Assembly: GCA_021776655.1 (NCBI GenBank) | Contig: JAJFFK010000039.1 | Location: 55,059 to 119,058, forward strand | Direction: 5' to 3' | Length of the DNA: 64,000 bases | Origin: Henriciella sp. | GTDB taxonomy: Bacteria; Pseudomonadota; Alphaproteobacteria; Caulobacterales; Hyphomonadaceae | Shown: positions 35,396-44,475 of the stretch, one piece after another | How positions within the stretch are numbered: position 1 is the stretch's first letter | How the letters are laid out: every line of letters starts with the position of its first letter | Translations under genes and position numbers: made by a program | The notes under the pieces: model-generated | Told to the model about the DNA's origin: nothing | The model's database searches: none | Seen by the model: only the letters and a program-made list of their open reading frames with translations

Positions 35396-37600
35396 GTCTA
35401 GGTCATTCGACCCGAAATCTCCGAGTGTTTTGAGTGAGAACCGGAACTTGATTGAGTCATTTGCTCCTAAAGTGCGGTCAACTGCCTCTGAGCGCTCAAA
35501 CGAAATTTCGAATCGTGAGCAGTCGTCTTCATAGGCAATTCCGAACGAGTGTCGCAAATCGCGTGCTTTCGTCAGCGTCCCATTACCAAGGACCGAGCCA
35601 GCCAGATCGCGCTGGCGATTATAAACGACATAGTAATTATCGGTCACGCGAACTTGGGCACGAACATCAACGCCCTCTTCCTCAAACCCTGTGCTGGTGA
35701 TGTCGCTGTCAACGCGGTAATAGCGAACTTGCCCATCCAGGCGTCCCCAGCGGGATTTAAGCCGAGCATCAACCCGTTTGATAGTCAAATCTTCATCATC
35801 CAGGCGCACGCGGGTTTCGATTTTTAGTGGATTGCCGAAATTTGCCGACAGGCCAGCGACCCAATCTGAGACCGTTCCGTCGAGATTACTGGCTGTAGAA
35901 AAAGCAGTTTCTGACCGATCACGCCAGCGCCGACCACCAAGCGCCGTCAAACTAACGCCATTCTTCCATCGCGCCGTCGCAGATATTCCGAACGCCGCTT
36001 TCGAGCCACCCTCGTAAAGGTCGTAACCGCCAACTGCGCTAGCATCAAAGAGAGTGGATTCGTCGGCCTCATAGAACAGGCTATCTTCGACAGGAATGTC
36101 GCTATTATTGTCGCCGGGTGTGGCAAAGGCCGCCATAATTTCTGGTTCGATCAGGATATCAATCACACTACCCGGTCGATATAGCGGATATGACAGACGC
36201 GATCCTACCGTTGCGACCCCGCGCGAGAACTCATCCCGGCCACTGGGCGCATCATTCAATTTATAATAATCGTATCGTGCTTCTGCGAACGGATTAAGCA
36301 CAAAGCCGCCGGGTAAGATGCGCGTGGTTGACCAGTCTGACCCAAAGCTGGCGCGATGGCTGTCAATGCCGGTGCGCCGCGACAAGATCGCCGTTGAAGC
36401 GTTCACCGCTAACAGGCCATTATCGCCAAAATCAAACAGCTGTTCAGCGAACAAAAGAGGCAGAGCGGTCGGGAAAGTGTCATCGTCGTCGAAAGCACGC
36501 AAACCGTCAAAGTTCAGAACCGACACATCCGCATAGCCATTGCGGGTTTGCCCCTGCACATAAAGTTGTGACAATAGTCGGCGTGGTTGGCTGCTATACA
36601 ATCCACGTAGATTATTCTCGCCATCAATATCATACCGGCTTGTGTACAGATCATCGGTGACCCGCTCGACCCCGAATCCCCATTTCAAATTCTTTGTTAT
36701 CGCAAATTGGCCGTCGGCAAAAACATGCCCGCGCCATTCCTTTTCACCAAATGTCTCGCCATTCGTGCCGAAATCAAACTCGTTGGTGAAGCTGACATTT
36801 GCATTGACCTGACCGGACCAGAAGCGCTTGCGGTAATCCAATTCAAGCAGCGGATTGACCTTGCCCATGGCTTTCGGGGATATGGTCAAATCCTGAGATG
36901 GAGAAATCGCCCAATAGTAGGGTTGCTGATAGAACAGACCGAGCCTTGACGAGGTTCCGAAATCTGGTGGCAACAAGCCGGAGCGCCGATCTGAATTGGG
37001 ATCGGGGTGGGCGAAATACGGCATATAAAAGACCGGGAAACCACCAACCTCCAGAACCGCATCGCGGTAAGTGATCATCTGGCTTTCCTGATTTAGCGTC
37101 GCCCGTCTGGCCCGCAACGCCCAGGTTGGTCGCTTTTGACCTTCGCAGAGCTTGCAGGAGGTGTAGATAACCTTGTCCATGGCGTTGGTGCCACTGGAAC
37201 TTCGCGCCGCTGAGGCTGCGGCGACGAGACCGCCATTTGGCATCCGGGTTGAGAACCCGATCGCGTAGCCATCATCAAGACTGCTATTGGTTTCAATTTC
37301 GTCGGCGAAACGCTGTGTCCCATCGGGATCGAGAATAATCACGTTGCCGGTCGCGCGAACCGTATCATTGTTTTGGTCATAGATCAGCCGGTCGGCGCGC
37401 ATAACCCGGCCTTCATATTCAGCTTCGACATTGCCTTCAGCGGTGACGATGTTGCGCTCATCGTCGACAAAGATCTTGTCCGCGTCGAGCACGACTTGCG
37501 GGCGTTCCACTGGCGTCTCGGTGACTTCATCCTGGGCAAGGGCGACCACGGGTTGCGCAGCTATAACTGCAATCAAAGCAAGGCGCGTCCACTTATCCAA
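35393..37600 (-). CDS. lptD: LPS assembly outer-membrane protein LptD
   Basis: LptD is the beta-barrel that inserts lipopolysaccharide in the outer leaflet. It has a signal peptide (ending VVALAQ), an OstA/LptA-like N-terminal domain (VVLDADKIFVDDERNIVTAEGN), and a large barrel. Cysteines in SCKLCEGQ are typical of alphaproteobacterial LptD. 735 aa. It lies with surA, but lptF and lptG are about 22 kb away here. Confidence 0.95.
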   Translation of the reverse strand: MDKWTRLALIAVIAAQPVVALAQDEVTETPVERPQVVLDADKIFVDDERNIVTAEGNVEAEYEGRVMRADRLIYDQNNDTVRATGNVIILDPDGTQRFADEIETNSSLDDGYAIGFSTRMPNGGLVAAASAARSSSGTNAMDKVIYTSCKLCEGQKRPTWALRARRATLNQESQMITYRDAVLEVGGFPVFYMPYFAHPDPNSDRRSGLLPPDFGTSSRLGLFYQQPYYWAISPSQDLTISPKAMGKVNPLLELDYRKRFWSGQVNANVSFTNEFDFGTNGETFGEKEWRGHVFADGQFAITKNLKWGFGVERVTDDLYTSRYDIDGENNLRGLYSSQPRRLLSQLYVQGQTRNGYADVSVLNFDGLRAFDDDDTFPTALPLLFAEQLFDFGDNGLLAVNASTAILSRRTGIDSHRASFGSDWSTTRILPGGFVLNPFAEARYDYYKLNDAPSGRDEFSRGVATVGSRLSYPLYRPGSVIDILIEPEIMAAFATPGDNNSDIPVEDSLFYEADESTLFDASAVGGYDLYEGGSKAAFGISATARWKNGVSLTALGGRRWRDRSETAFSTASNLDGTVSDWVAGLSANFGNPLKIETRVRLDDEDLTIKRVDARLKSRWGRLDGQVRYYRVDSDITSTGFEEEGVDVRAQVRVTDNYYVVYNRQRDLAGSVLGNGTLTKARDLRHSFGIAYEDDCSRFEISFERSEAVDRTLGANDSIKFRFSLKTLGDFGSNDLD

Positions 37601-37713
37601 CGTCTACTCCACAGAAAATCCTACCCCGTCGCTTAAGCGCTGCATTCCAGCCCGTCTAGCGCGCTGGCGCGGTAAAGTGGCGAAATATACGGTAGATGTG
37701 GCATTCGGGTTTC

Positions 37714-38823
37714 TCAATAGGCTAGCGCGGCCAGTCCTCCTGGCAGGGTGATGGCTTCCCCGGCCAATTCCAATTCCATCAAGATGGCAGCGCAGCGCGG
37801 CGCACTGATCGAAGCGGCGCGGGCCAGTTCGTCAATTGTCATCGGATGCGGACTGAGCGCTTGCCGCACCGCATCAATTTGCGAGCTTGGCAGATCGTCC
37901 TCTGAATTTTCGGGATCAAATTGCGGTGGTTCAGGTGCCCGCACGCGCCCAGTGGCAAGATGACTCAAAGCCTCAATCACGTCCTGCGCATTTCGCACCA
38001 GTGTTGCGCCATTGCGCAGCAGGCGATTGGTTCCTGCGGCCCGAGGGTCGAGCGGGGATCCTGGTATCGCCATAACCTCGCGGCCTTGCTCGCCTGCGGT
38101 GCGGGCGGAAATCAGCGAGCCGGATCGCTCGGCCGCTTCGATCACCACAACCCCGTTTGAAAGTCCGGTAATGATCCGGTTGCGGCGCGGAAAGTCTCGT
38201 GCTTGCGCCCGGTATCCGAAGAAACTCTCCGAAATGATCAGGCCGTCAGCTGCAATCGCCGCATACAGGCGGTCATGTTGCGGTGGGTAGATGTGGTCGA
38301 TCCCGCCGCCGAGAACCGCGATTGTGCCGCCGCTCAGGCTAGCGGCGTGAGCTTCGCCATCAATGCCACGTGCCAGTCCCGACACGGTGACGTAGTCGGC
38401 TGCGCTCAGCTCTGCGCTTATGTCCCGCGCGAGTTTTCGCCCGGCAGCAGATGCGTCACGGGCGCCAACGATGGCAATCGTCGGGCGCTGGGCCAGTGTG
38501 ATTGTCCCAACGTATGACAAGACGGGTGGTGGCGGCGCAAGCTCGCCGAGTAAGAGCGGATAATCTGGCTCGCCTGAACAAATGAGGTTGGCGCCAAATT
38601 CCCGCAAAGCCTCATACTCTTGCTCAACCAGATGCAGGGCAGGTGGGTTCGGCCCAGATTTGCCGGAAGCTCGGCGCAGCTCGGGCAACTGTTCCAGCGC
38701 GGTTCCGGCAGACCCGAAACGGGCGATCAATTGCGCAAAGGTGACCGGGCCAATACGCGGTGTGCGGGCGAGGCGCAGCCAGTCCAAGCGCTGACGATCG
38801 GAGAAGGCGTGGCTCCCCGTCAT
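37714..38823 (-). CDS. dprA: DNA processing protein DprA (Smf)
   Basis: DprA binds incoming single-stranded DNA and loads RecA in transformation. It has an N-terminal helical part (DWLRLARTPRIGPVTF), the Rossmann core with IAIVGARDASAAG, SGLARGIDGEAH and GGGIDHIYPPQH, and a C-terminal winged helix (QIDAVRQALSPHPMTIDELAR). 369 aa, full length. It overlaps plsY by 4 nt. Confidence 0.95.
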   Translation of the reverse strand: MTGSHAFSDRQRLDWLRLARTPRIGPVTFAQLIARFGSAGTALEQLPELRRASGKSGPNPPALHLVEQEYEALREFGANLICSGEPDYPLLLGELAPPPPVLSYVGTITLAQRPTIAIVGARDASAAGRKLARDISAELSAADYVTVSGLARGIDGEAHAASLSGGTIAVLGGGIDHIYPPQHDRLYAAIAADGLIISESFFGYRAQARDFPRRNRIITGLSNGVVVIEAAERSGSLISARTAGEQGREVMAIPGSPLDPRAAGTNRLLRNGATLVRNAQDVIEALSHLATGRVRAPEPPQFDPENSEDDLPSSQIDAVRQALSPHPMTIDELARAASISAPRCAAILMELELAGEAITLPGGLAALAY

Positions 38824-39425
38824 TCAGGTGGCTGCCCGGCCCCAAATCGGGACTCCTTGCCTTGCATCAACCGGACGATATTCCCCCGATGGGTCCACAG
38901 CACCAGAAGGCTGAGCGCGAACAGAACAAGGCTGGCAAAAGGCGTTTCGCCGAGCAGCAACGCCCCGGCCGGAACCAGCGCTGCAGTGACAATCGCAGCC
39001 AGGGATGAAATCCGCGTCAGGGCAAACACCGCAATCCAGACCGGCAGGCCGACGACCAATCCTTGCCATGAAGCAAACACGAGCAGTCCGGCATAAGTGG
39101 CGACGCCCTTGCCGCCCTTGAAACCGAGCCAGACCGGGTAGCAATGCCCGAGAAAGGCAAACAGCCCGGCCACGAGACCGATATTGTGCTGGCCAGACAG
39201 CAAACAGATCGAGATAACCGCCAAGCCGGCCTTGAAACTGTCGAGCAATAAAGTCGCAAGCGCCAAATCCTTGCGGCCAGTGCGCAAGACATTGGTGGCA
39301 CCAATATTTCCAGACCCGACATCGCGGATATCACCCAACCCGGCGATCCGGGTGATAATCAGTCCGAACGGGATAGAGCCCAAAAGATATCCGAACAAGG
39401 CGGCGGCGATGTACCAGTATTGCAT
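38820..39425 (-). CDS. plsY: Glycerol-3-phosphate acyltransferase PlsY
   Basis: PlsY acylates glycerol-3-phosphate using acyl-phosphate, the first step of phospholipid synthesis. It is a polytopic protein with motifs GSIPFGLIITR, DVGSGNIGATNVLRTG, and the glycine-rich GFKGGKGVATYAG. The start MQYWYIAAALFGYLLGS at 39425 is chosen, with AGGA upstream (201 aa); the longer track ORF adds a non-family leader. Confidence 0.95.
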   Translation of the reverse strand: MQYWYIAAALFGYLLGSIPFGLIITRIAGLGDIRDVGSGNIGATNVLRTGRKDLALATLLLDSFKAGLAVISICLLSGQHNIGLVAGLFAFLGHCYPVWLGFKGGKGVATYAGLLVFASWQGLVVGLPVWIAVFALTRISSLAAIVTAALVPAGALLLGETPFASLVLFALSLLVLWTHRGNIVRLMQGKESRFGAGQPPE

Positions 39426-39625
39426 CAAATAGATCCTAATAATATTGCCCACCTTGTGCGCGGTGATGCGCCCCACCGTCAACCCGATGAACCCGGCTGG
39501 CGCAGGAATTGCTTCAGAAGCGAATAGAGAAATAGCGCCGCTCTGCCAGACCGTCTTGCCGAGGCGGCGATCGTCATATTTATTGCGGGTGCACTAGATT
39601 CGCAGGCCGGGGGAAAGCAGTACAG

Positions 39626-40219
39626 ATGTCCGAAACATTAGCTCAGTCCCTACCCGCCGGGCGCGGTGCAAATCGCGAGCGTATTCTGCGTGCGGCTCTG
39701 GACGTGATCTCAACCAGCGGTGTTGACAAGGTGACCCATCGCGCAGTGGCATCGCTGGCCTGCGTCTCACCGGGCACCACGACCTATCATTTTGATTCGC
39801 GTGAAACACTGGTGCGTGAAGCTTTTGGTCTCTACATTAGTGATTACGAAAAAGCGCTGGTTGAGACCCTGACCCAGCATCCGGTGAAAGCGCGCGAAGA
39901 CTTTATCGGCTTTCTTGGCGGGATGACGACCTTGACGCCAGATGGTGGCGGTTTGGCAGCGATTGAATATGAAATGATCCTGTTTGCGGCGCGTGATGCC
40001 CAAATGAAGATGCGGGTGGCGGCGTGGTCGCGGACCTTGGAGAGCTGGTTGTCTGACCCACTCGAACAGCTTGGTGCACAACGGCCTCTGGAGGCGGCAC
40101 GGATGCTGGTTGCGGTTTGCCGGGGCAGTGAGTTTGAAGTGATGTCGCGCGGGCAGGGTCTGTCACGCGAGCAATTTGCCGGACGGGTCAATGCCCTCCT
40201 CGACGCGGTATTGGTCTAG
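39626..40219 (+). CDS. TetR-family transcriptional regulator
   Basis: 197-aa regulator with an N-terminal helix-turn-helix (RERILRAALDVISTSGVDKVTHRAVASLACVSPGTTTYHFDSRETL). The C-terminal ligand domain is not recognisable. It is preceded by a 200-bp gap shared with plsY, and its stop is 2 nt from the end of the converging transporter remnant. The original target may have been that lost AEC transporter or a distant gene. Confidence 0.9.
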   Translation: MSETLAQSLPAGRGANRERILRAALDVISTSGVDKVTHRAVASLACVSPGTTTYHFDSRETLVREAFGLYISDYEKALVETLTQHPVKAREDFIGFLGGMTTLTPDGGGLAAIEYEMILFAARDAQMKMRVAAWSRTLESWLSDPLEQLGAQRPLEAARMLVAVCRGSEFEVMSRGQGLSREQFAGRVNALLDAVLV

Positions 40220-40221
40220 CG

Positions 40222-40409
40222 TCAAATCAATCCCAGCCAGATACAGCTAAACCAGATCAGTGGCATGGTGAGGGCCGCGAGCACGGTCTGCACTGCGATC
40301 AGGTTCGCCGACAAGGTTGTATCGCCGCCAAGCTCACGCGCCAGCCGAGAAAGCGGCCAATTGCTACAATCGCAATGATTGGCGCAATCGCGAGAAGAAA
40401 AGCACTCAT
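40222..40409 (-). pseudogene. Remnant of an AEC-family transporter
   Basis: Reading the minus strand from ATG 40409 gives MSAFLLAIAPIIAIVAIGRF, a typical first membrane helix of AEC (auxin efflux carrier) transporters. In another frame, about 20 codons later, the sequence reads RELGGDTTLSANLIAVQTVL and then AALTMPLIWF, the typical AEC C-terminus, ending at 40222. The roughly 230 central residues are missing and the two ends are out of frame. The start overlaps the ruvX stop (ATGA), so the intact gene was once translationally coupled to ruvX. The 95-aa track ORF is only the C-terminal frame extended into ruvX. Confidence 0.7.
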
Positions 40410-40864
40410 GCCAGATTGGCCAACTGATCCAACGCCGCCTGCAAGATGATCGCGGCAGCAGACGCGTCGATGCTTTCCGCCCGGCGGGCACGCGATAGAT
40501 CGGCGACAATCATTGCGCGTTCCGCCTCGGCGCTGCTGAGCCGCTCATCCTGAAAGGCGAGCGGGATATCCCGGCGGGCGAGAATATTCGTCGCCAGAGC
40601 GTGGGCGGCCTGTGCGCGCGGGCCGGACGTCCCATCCATATTGAGTGGCAAGCCCATCACCATCCCGACCGCGCCGCGTTCATCATAAAGCTCGAACAGT
40701 CTATCCAGTGCTGGCGCCAGTTTCTTGCCGCGCTTGATGGTTTCAACCGGCGCGCCAATCATCCGCAAACCGTCACTGGCCGCGATGCCAAGCGAGCGCG
40801 AGCCGGGATCAATTGCGATCAAAGGGCCAGATTTGGGCAGGACAAATATGTCGATTTTTGGCAT
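40406..40864 (-). CDS. ruvX: RuvX/YqgF-type Holliday junction resolvase / pre-16S rRNA nuclease
   Basis: 152-aa RNase H-fold protein of the YqgF/RuvX family, needed to finish 16S rRNA 5' ends. It shows AIDPGSRSLGIAASDG, VMGLPLNMDGTSGPRAQ and the catalytic DERLSSAEAER. MPKIDIF at 40864 is chosen as start. The track ORF continues upstream into the opposite gatC gene. The stop overlaps the AEC remnant start. Confidence 0.93.
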   Translation of the reverse strand: MPKIDIFVLPKSGPLIAIDPGSRSLGIAASDGLRMIGAPVETIKRGKKLAPALDRLFELYDERGAVGMVMGLPLNMDGTSGPRAQAAHALATNILARRDIPLAFQDERLSSAEAERAMIVADLSRARRAESIDASAAAIILQAALDQLANLA

Positions 40865-40951
40865 GAGCTCAAGTGCAGTTTGATTAGGAGGGGGCTTGAA
40901 TGCGGGCTGACTAGCGCGTATCGCTGCCCGCGTCGAATGGAGTTTGCCGTC

Positions 40952-41239
40952 ATGAGCGTCACAAAAGAAGATGTGAAGAAAGTTGCCCGCTTGTCGCGCA
41001 TTGCTGTTCCCGAGGATCAGCTTGAGCAGCTGGCCGCAGATTTGACCGGCATCATGGGCTGGATTGAGCAACTCAATGAGGTTGATGTCGAGGGTGTAGA
41101 GCCGATGACGTCAGTCGTCGCGACGGACCTGCCAATGCGCGAGGATGTCGTCAGCGATGGCGGAATATCCGATCAAATCCTCGCCAACGCCCCCCGCACC
41201 GAAGACGGCTTCTTCGTCGTGCCCAAAGCGGTTGAGTAG
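40952..41239 (+). CDS. gatC: Asp/Glu-tRNA amidotransferase subunit C
   Basis: GatC (95 aa) stabilises GatA in the GatCAB complex, which makes Gln-tRNA and/or Asn-tRNA by amidation. It shows TKEDVKKVARLSRIAVPEDQ and the C-terminal APRTEDGFFVVPKAVE typical of the family. ATG 40952 has GGAG 9 nt upstream; the longer track ORF is read-through of the ruvX antisense. It diverges from ruvX. Confidence 0.96.
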   Translation: MSVTKEDVKKVARLSRIAVPEDQLEQLAADLTGIMGWIEQLNEVDVEGVEPMTSVVATDLPMREDVVSDGGISDQILANAPRTEDGFFVVPKAVE

Positions 41240-41279
41240 GCGGGGTCGAAGCGTGGTTTGGGTAATCTCTCCTCGTCCC

Positions 41280-41368
41280 TCATCCTGAGCTTGTCGAAGG
41301 ATATGGGACACCGAGCGAACCGGCAAAGACCGTGAGCACGCCTTTATCCTTCGACAAGCTCAGGATGA
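41280..41368. repeat. Inverted repeat pair, CATCCTGAGCTTGTCGAAGGAT family
   Basis: TCATCCTGAGCTTGTCGAAGGATA (41280-41303) and its exact reverse complement (41345-41368) form a 24-bp perfect inverted repeat around 41 nt. It fills most of the 248-bp gap between gatC and the converging lipoprotein gene and could act as a convergent terminator. The unit resembles a dispersed intergenic repeat seen in many proteobacterial genomes. I see no other gene in the gap. Confidence 0.8.
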
Positions 41369-41487
41369 AGCTACTTGGGTGTTGCCCGTTTCCGGTGTTT
41401 TGAGAGACCTTAGCTGGACGAATTTTACCGTAGGCTTGACCTAAGTGAATGAAATTCAAGAGCGCCCCTTTATTCGAAACGAGTCGT

Positions 41488-41943
41488 CTACGCCTCTTCA
41501 GGCACTTTTGCCTCTGGCGCGTCTTCAGCTTCAACCGCGTCCTCATCCCATTCATAGATTGCTTTGACCTTGCAAGGAATCGGTTGCAGGCCGGATTGGG
41601 CATCGGGGCCGAAGGTGCTGTCGAAGGCCAATATATCGTCGCCTTTTGACAAGCAAAGCGAGGTACTGCGAAGCGCAAGAGACTGGGCATAGCGTAAATC
41701 ATGGCAGCGCTGAAAGGTTTCGATCAAATAGGTCTGGCGACCTTCTTCAACCACAACTGAGTTGTTGGTTGCGTCGCTGAAGCGGTCAATGTTACGGGCA
41801 AAGCACAGGCTGCGGACTTCTTCGCCTTTGCGGATATCTGGTGTTTCGGTTTCGGTCGCCGCGAGCTGGTTCGGGTCGGCCGATGTGGCGCAAGCAACAA
41901 GGGTGAAGGATAGGGTGGCGAACAGGGCGCGGCGACGTAGCAT
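41488..41943 (-). CDS. DUF6491-like putative lipoprotein
   Basis: 151-aa protein. MLRRRALFATLSFTLVAC is a lipoprotein signal, with AAGGAG 8 nt before ATG 41943, so the longer track start is rejected. The mature part has the pattern LCFARNIDRF, VVVEEGRQTYLIETFQRC and LCLSKGDDILAFD, then IPCKVKAIYEWD, with regularly placed cysteines as I recall for DUF6491. The C-terminus is acidic. Function unknown. It stands alone on the minus strand between gatC and gatA. Confidence 0.72.
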   Translation of the reverse strand: MLRRRALFATLSFTLVACATSADPNQLAATETETPDIRKGEEVRSLCFARNIDRFSDATNNSVVVEEGRQTYLIETFQRCHDLRYAQSLALRSTSLCLSKGDDILAFDSTFGPDAQSGLQPIPCKVKAIYEWDEDAVEAEDAPEAKVPEEA

Positions 41944-42098
41944 AGGCTTTTCTCCTTGCCCGCGAGTATACCATTTGCGGCCTCGACACACCACTGAAAT
42001 CAATGCGAGCGTCAAGCGCCGCGCTTTCGACTTGCTTTTAGCCGCGTAGGCGGCATACGAAAGCGCTGCATCTTACGACTTACCAAATAGGAGCTCGC

Positions 42099-43574
42099 AT
42101 GAGCGACCTGACCAAATTGACCCTGACAGCCGCGCTTGATGGCCTGGACAGCAAAGCCTTTTCAAGCCGTGAGCTGACGCAGAGCTTTATCGAGGCGATT
42201 GAGGCGTCGAATGATACGTTGAATGCGTATGTCGTCAAAACGCCTGAAAAGGCGCTGGCAATGGCGGATGCGTCCGATGCGCGCCGCGCCGCCGGTCAGG
42301 CGGGCAAACTGGATGGCGCGCCGATTGGCGTGAAAGACCTGTATTGTACCAAAGGCGTGCGCACGACCGCTTGCTCGGAAATCCTCGGTGAGTTTACCCC
42401 GACCTATGAAAGCACCGTGACGCAGAACCTCTGGGATGCCGGCGCGGTGATGCTTGGCAAACTCAATATGGACGAGTTTGCGATGGGATCGTCGAACGAG
42501 ACTTCGCGGTTTGGTCCGCCGTCAAACCCGTGGCGTCGCGCGGGCAGTAACCGGGCACTGACCTCGGGTGGCTCATCGGGTGGGTCGGCCACGGCGGTCG
42601 CGGCGGATCTATGTCTGGCGGCGACGGCGTCTGATACGGGCGGGTCAATCCGCCAACCTGCTGCGTTTACCGGCACCGTTGGGATCAAACCGACCTATGG
42701 CCGCGCCTCGCGTTATGGCATGGTTGCGTTTGCGTCGTCGCTGGATCAGGCCGGTCCGATTGCCAAGACGGTCGAAGACGCGGCGTTGCTGACCGAGATT
42801 ATGTGTTCGCACGACCCGGAAGACTCCACATCTTTGCCAGTGGCGACGCCGGACTGGCGCGCCGATGTGCACAAGGGCGTCAAAGGCATGAAGATCGGGA
42901 TTCCGGCTGAATACCGGGTTGATGGCATGCCGCAGGAGATCGAAGATCTGTGGAGCCAAGGGATCAAATGGTTGCAGGACATGGGCGCACAAATCGTCAA
43001 CGTGTCGCTGCCGCACACCAAATACGCGTTGCCTGCCTACTATATCGTCGCCCCGGCCGAGGCGTCGTCAAATCTGGCGCGCTATGATGGTATGCGGTTT
43101 GGGCAACGAGTTTCCGGCGACGATCTGACCGATACCTATCAGGGCACGCGCGCCAGCGGCTTTGGTGCCGAAGTTCAGCGCCGCCTGATGATCGGGACGT
43201 ATGTGCTCTCGTCGGGCTATTACGACGCCTATTATTTGCGTGCGCAGAAGGTTCGCACCAAGATTTTGCAGGATTTCCAGACCGTGTTCGCCGATGTTGA
43301 CGCGCTGCTGACCCCGACTTGTCCGAGCGCCGCCTTTGCCTATGGCGAGAAGAGCGGCGATCCGGTGCAGATGTATCTGAATGATATTTTCACGGTGACG
43401 GCAAACCTTGCAGGACTGCCGGGGATATCAATCCCTGCGGCGCTCGACGGTCAAGGTCTGCCGCTTGGTCTTCAGGTGATCGGCAAAGCGCTCGACGAAG
43501 CGACCTGCTTTCGGGTAGCGGGTGCCTTGGAAGAGGCCGCCGGGTTTGTCGCCAAACCAGAGAGATGGTGGTAG
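42099..43574 (+). CDS. gatA: Asp/Glu-tRNA amidotransferase subunit A
   Basis: GatA is the glutaminase subunit of GatCAB. The amidase-signature catalytic triad is visible: lysine in [11 protein letters not shown], the two serines in [10 protein letters not shown] and [12 protein letters not shown]. 491 aa. gatC lies 860 bp upstream, separated by a repeat and an opposite-strand gene; gatB lies 900 bp downstream. Confidence 0.97.
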   Translation: MSDLTKLTLTAALDGLDSKAFSSRELTQSFIEAIEASNDTLNAYVVKTPEKALAMADASDARRAAGQAGKLDGAPIGVKDLYCTKGVRTTACSEILGEFTPTYESTVTQNLWDAGAVMLGKLNMDEFAMGSSNETSRFGPPSNPWRRAGSNRALTSGGSSGGSATAVAADLCLAATASDTGGSIRQPAAFTGTVGIKPTYGRASRYGMVAFASSLDQAGPIAKTVEDAALLTEIMCSHDPEDSTSLPVATPDWRADVHKGVKGMKIGIPAEYRVDGMPQEIEDLWSQGIKWLQDMGAQIVNVSLPHTKYALPAYYIVAPAEASSNLARYDGMRFGQRVSGDDLTDTYQGTRASGFGAEVQRRLMIGTYVLSSGYYDAYYLRAQKVRTKILQDFQTVFADVDALLTPTCPSAAFAYGEKSGDPVQMYLNDIFTVTANLAGLPGISIPAALDGQGLPLGLQVIGKALDEATCFRVAGALEEAAGFVAKPERWW

Positions 43575-43583
43575 GCTCTTGCG

Positions 43584-43913
43584 ATGACCCGCCGCAACAC
43601 GATTCTGCTCTATAGCGCGATTGCTTTCGTGACTTGTGTCATTTTGATCTTAGTGACGGCGTACAATATTGGCGCTGATCCGTTGCACCCGCGTTCGCGT
43701 CATATCTGGCTGTTATCGCTGGTCGCGGCGCTATATGCCTCGGTTCGCGGTGCAATGATTGTTGAGCGGATGACACATGGGCAGGGACTGCCCGGCCTGT
43801 TTCGTAAACAGCACGCCATCGATAAACGCATGGCAGCCCGGCGGCGACGTGTCGAGGCGGCCGAGGCCAAGGCTAAAGCCGCCGCGAACGAGGCGGCACC
43901 GGGCGATGACTAG
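43584..43913 (+). CDS. Small two-helix membrane protein
   Basis: 109-aa protein with two hydrophobic segments (residues 7-27 and about 41-55) and a basic, alanine-rich C-terminal helix (DKRMAARRRRVEAAEAKAKAA). I do not recognise a family. It follows gatA by 9 nt and so is probably in the same transcript. Confidence 0.7.
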   Translation: MTRRNTILLYSAIAFVTCVILILVTAYNIGADPLHPRSRHIWLLSLVAALYASVRGAMIVERMTHGQGLPGLFRKQHAIDKRMAARRRRVEAAEAKAKAAANEAAPGDD

Positions 43914-43977
43914 CAATCTTGTGATTTGAATTGCCAAGCACAACCGACTAGCGTCGCATCGAAATTGGGAGGCAATT

Positions 43978-44397
43978 ATGAAATCTATATCACTGTTACT
44001 CATGCGCGTCGGCACCGGCCTGTTACTGGTCATCTGGGGCCTCATGAAGATCGTAAAACCTGAGGCCGGCATGCATGTTTCTGACAAATACTATCATGGC
44101 CTGGTCAGCATGGAAGCGCTGCAAATGCCGTGGGGCATCGTGCAAGTGGTCGTCGGTCTGGCCGTCGTGCTCGGTCTGATGCGCAAATTCGTCTATCCTG
44201 TGCAAGCGATTATTCTCGGCGTCGGCCTCCTGGCGATCTGGAATTATATTCTTGATCCACTCGGATTGTACCTGCTGGACAAGGATACCGCCAACGTCCT
44301 GTTCTTCCCATCTTTTGCGGTGTTTGCAGGCACGCTGATCCTGATCGCCTTCCGTGAGGATGACACGATCAGTCTCGACAGCAAGCTCGGTCTTTGA
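43978..44397 (+). CDS. DoxX-like membrane protein
   Basis: 139-aa protein with four transmembrane helices and the DoxX-type first helix and loop (LLLMRVGTGLLLVIWGLMKIVKPEAG). Members are linked to quinone or thiosulfate oxidation in archaea, but most bacterial copies have no known role. GGGAGG lies 7 nt before the ATG. It sits between gatA and gatB in the same direction. Confidence 0.75.
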   Translation: MKSISLLLMRVGTGLLLVIWGLMKIVKPEAGMHVSDKYYHGLVSMEALQMPWGIVQVVVGLAVVLGLMRKFVYPVQAIILGVGLLAIWNYILDPLGLYLLDKDTANVLFFPSFAVFAGTLILIAFREDDTISLDSKLGL

Positions 44398-44410
44398 AGA
44401 AACGACAATA

Positions 44411-44448
44411 GGGGCTGGAATGCCCCGCGACACCTCGCTATGAAGCGA
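44411..44448 (+). promoter_or_regulatory. Two short hairpins before gatB
   Basis: GGGGC-TGGAAT-GCCCC (44411-44426) and TCGCT-ATGA-AGCGA (44435-44448) are perfect 5-bp stems in tandem in the 78-nt gap between the DoxX-like gene and gatB. No strong U-run follows. They could modestly separate expression of the two genes. Confidence 0.3.
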
Positions 44449-44475
44449 TGAATTCTTGTTTGAGGACATCGCATC

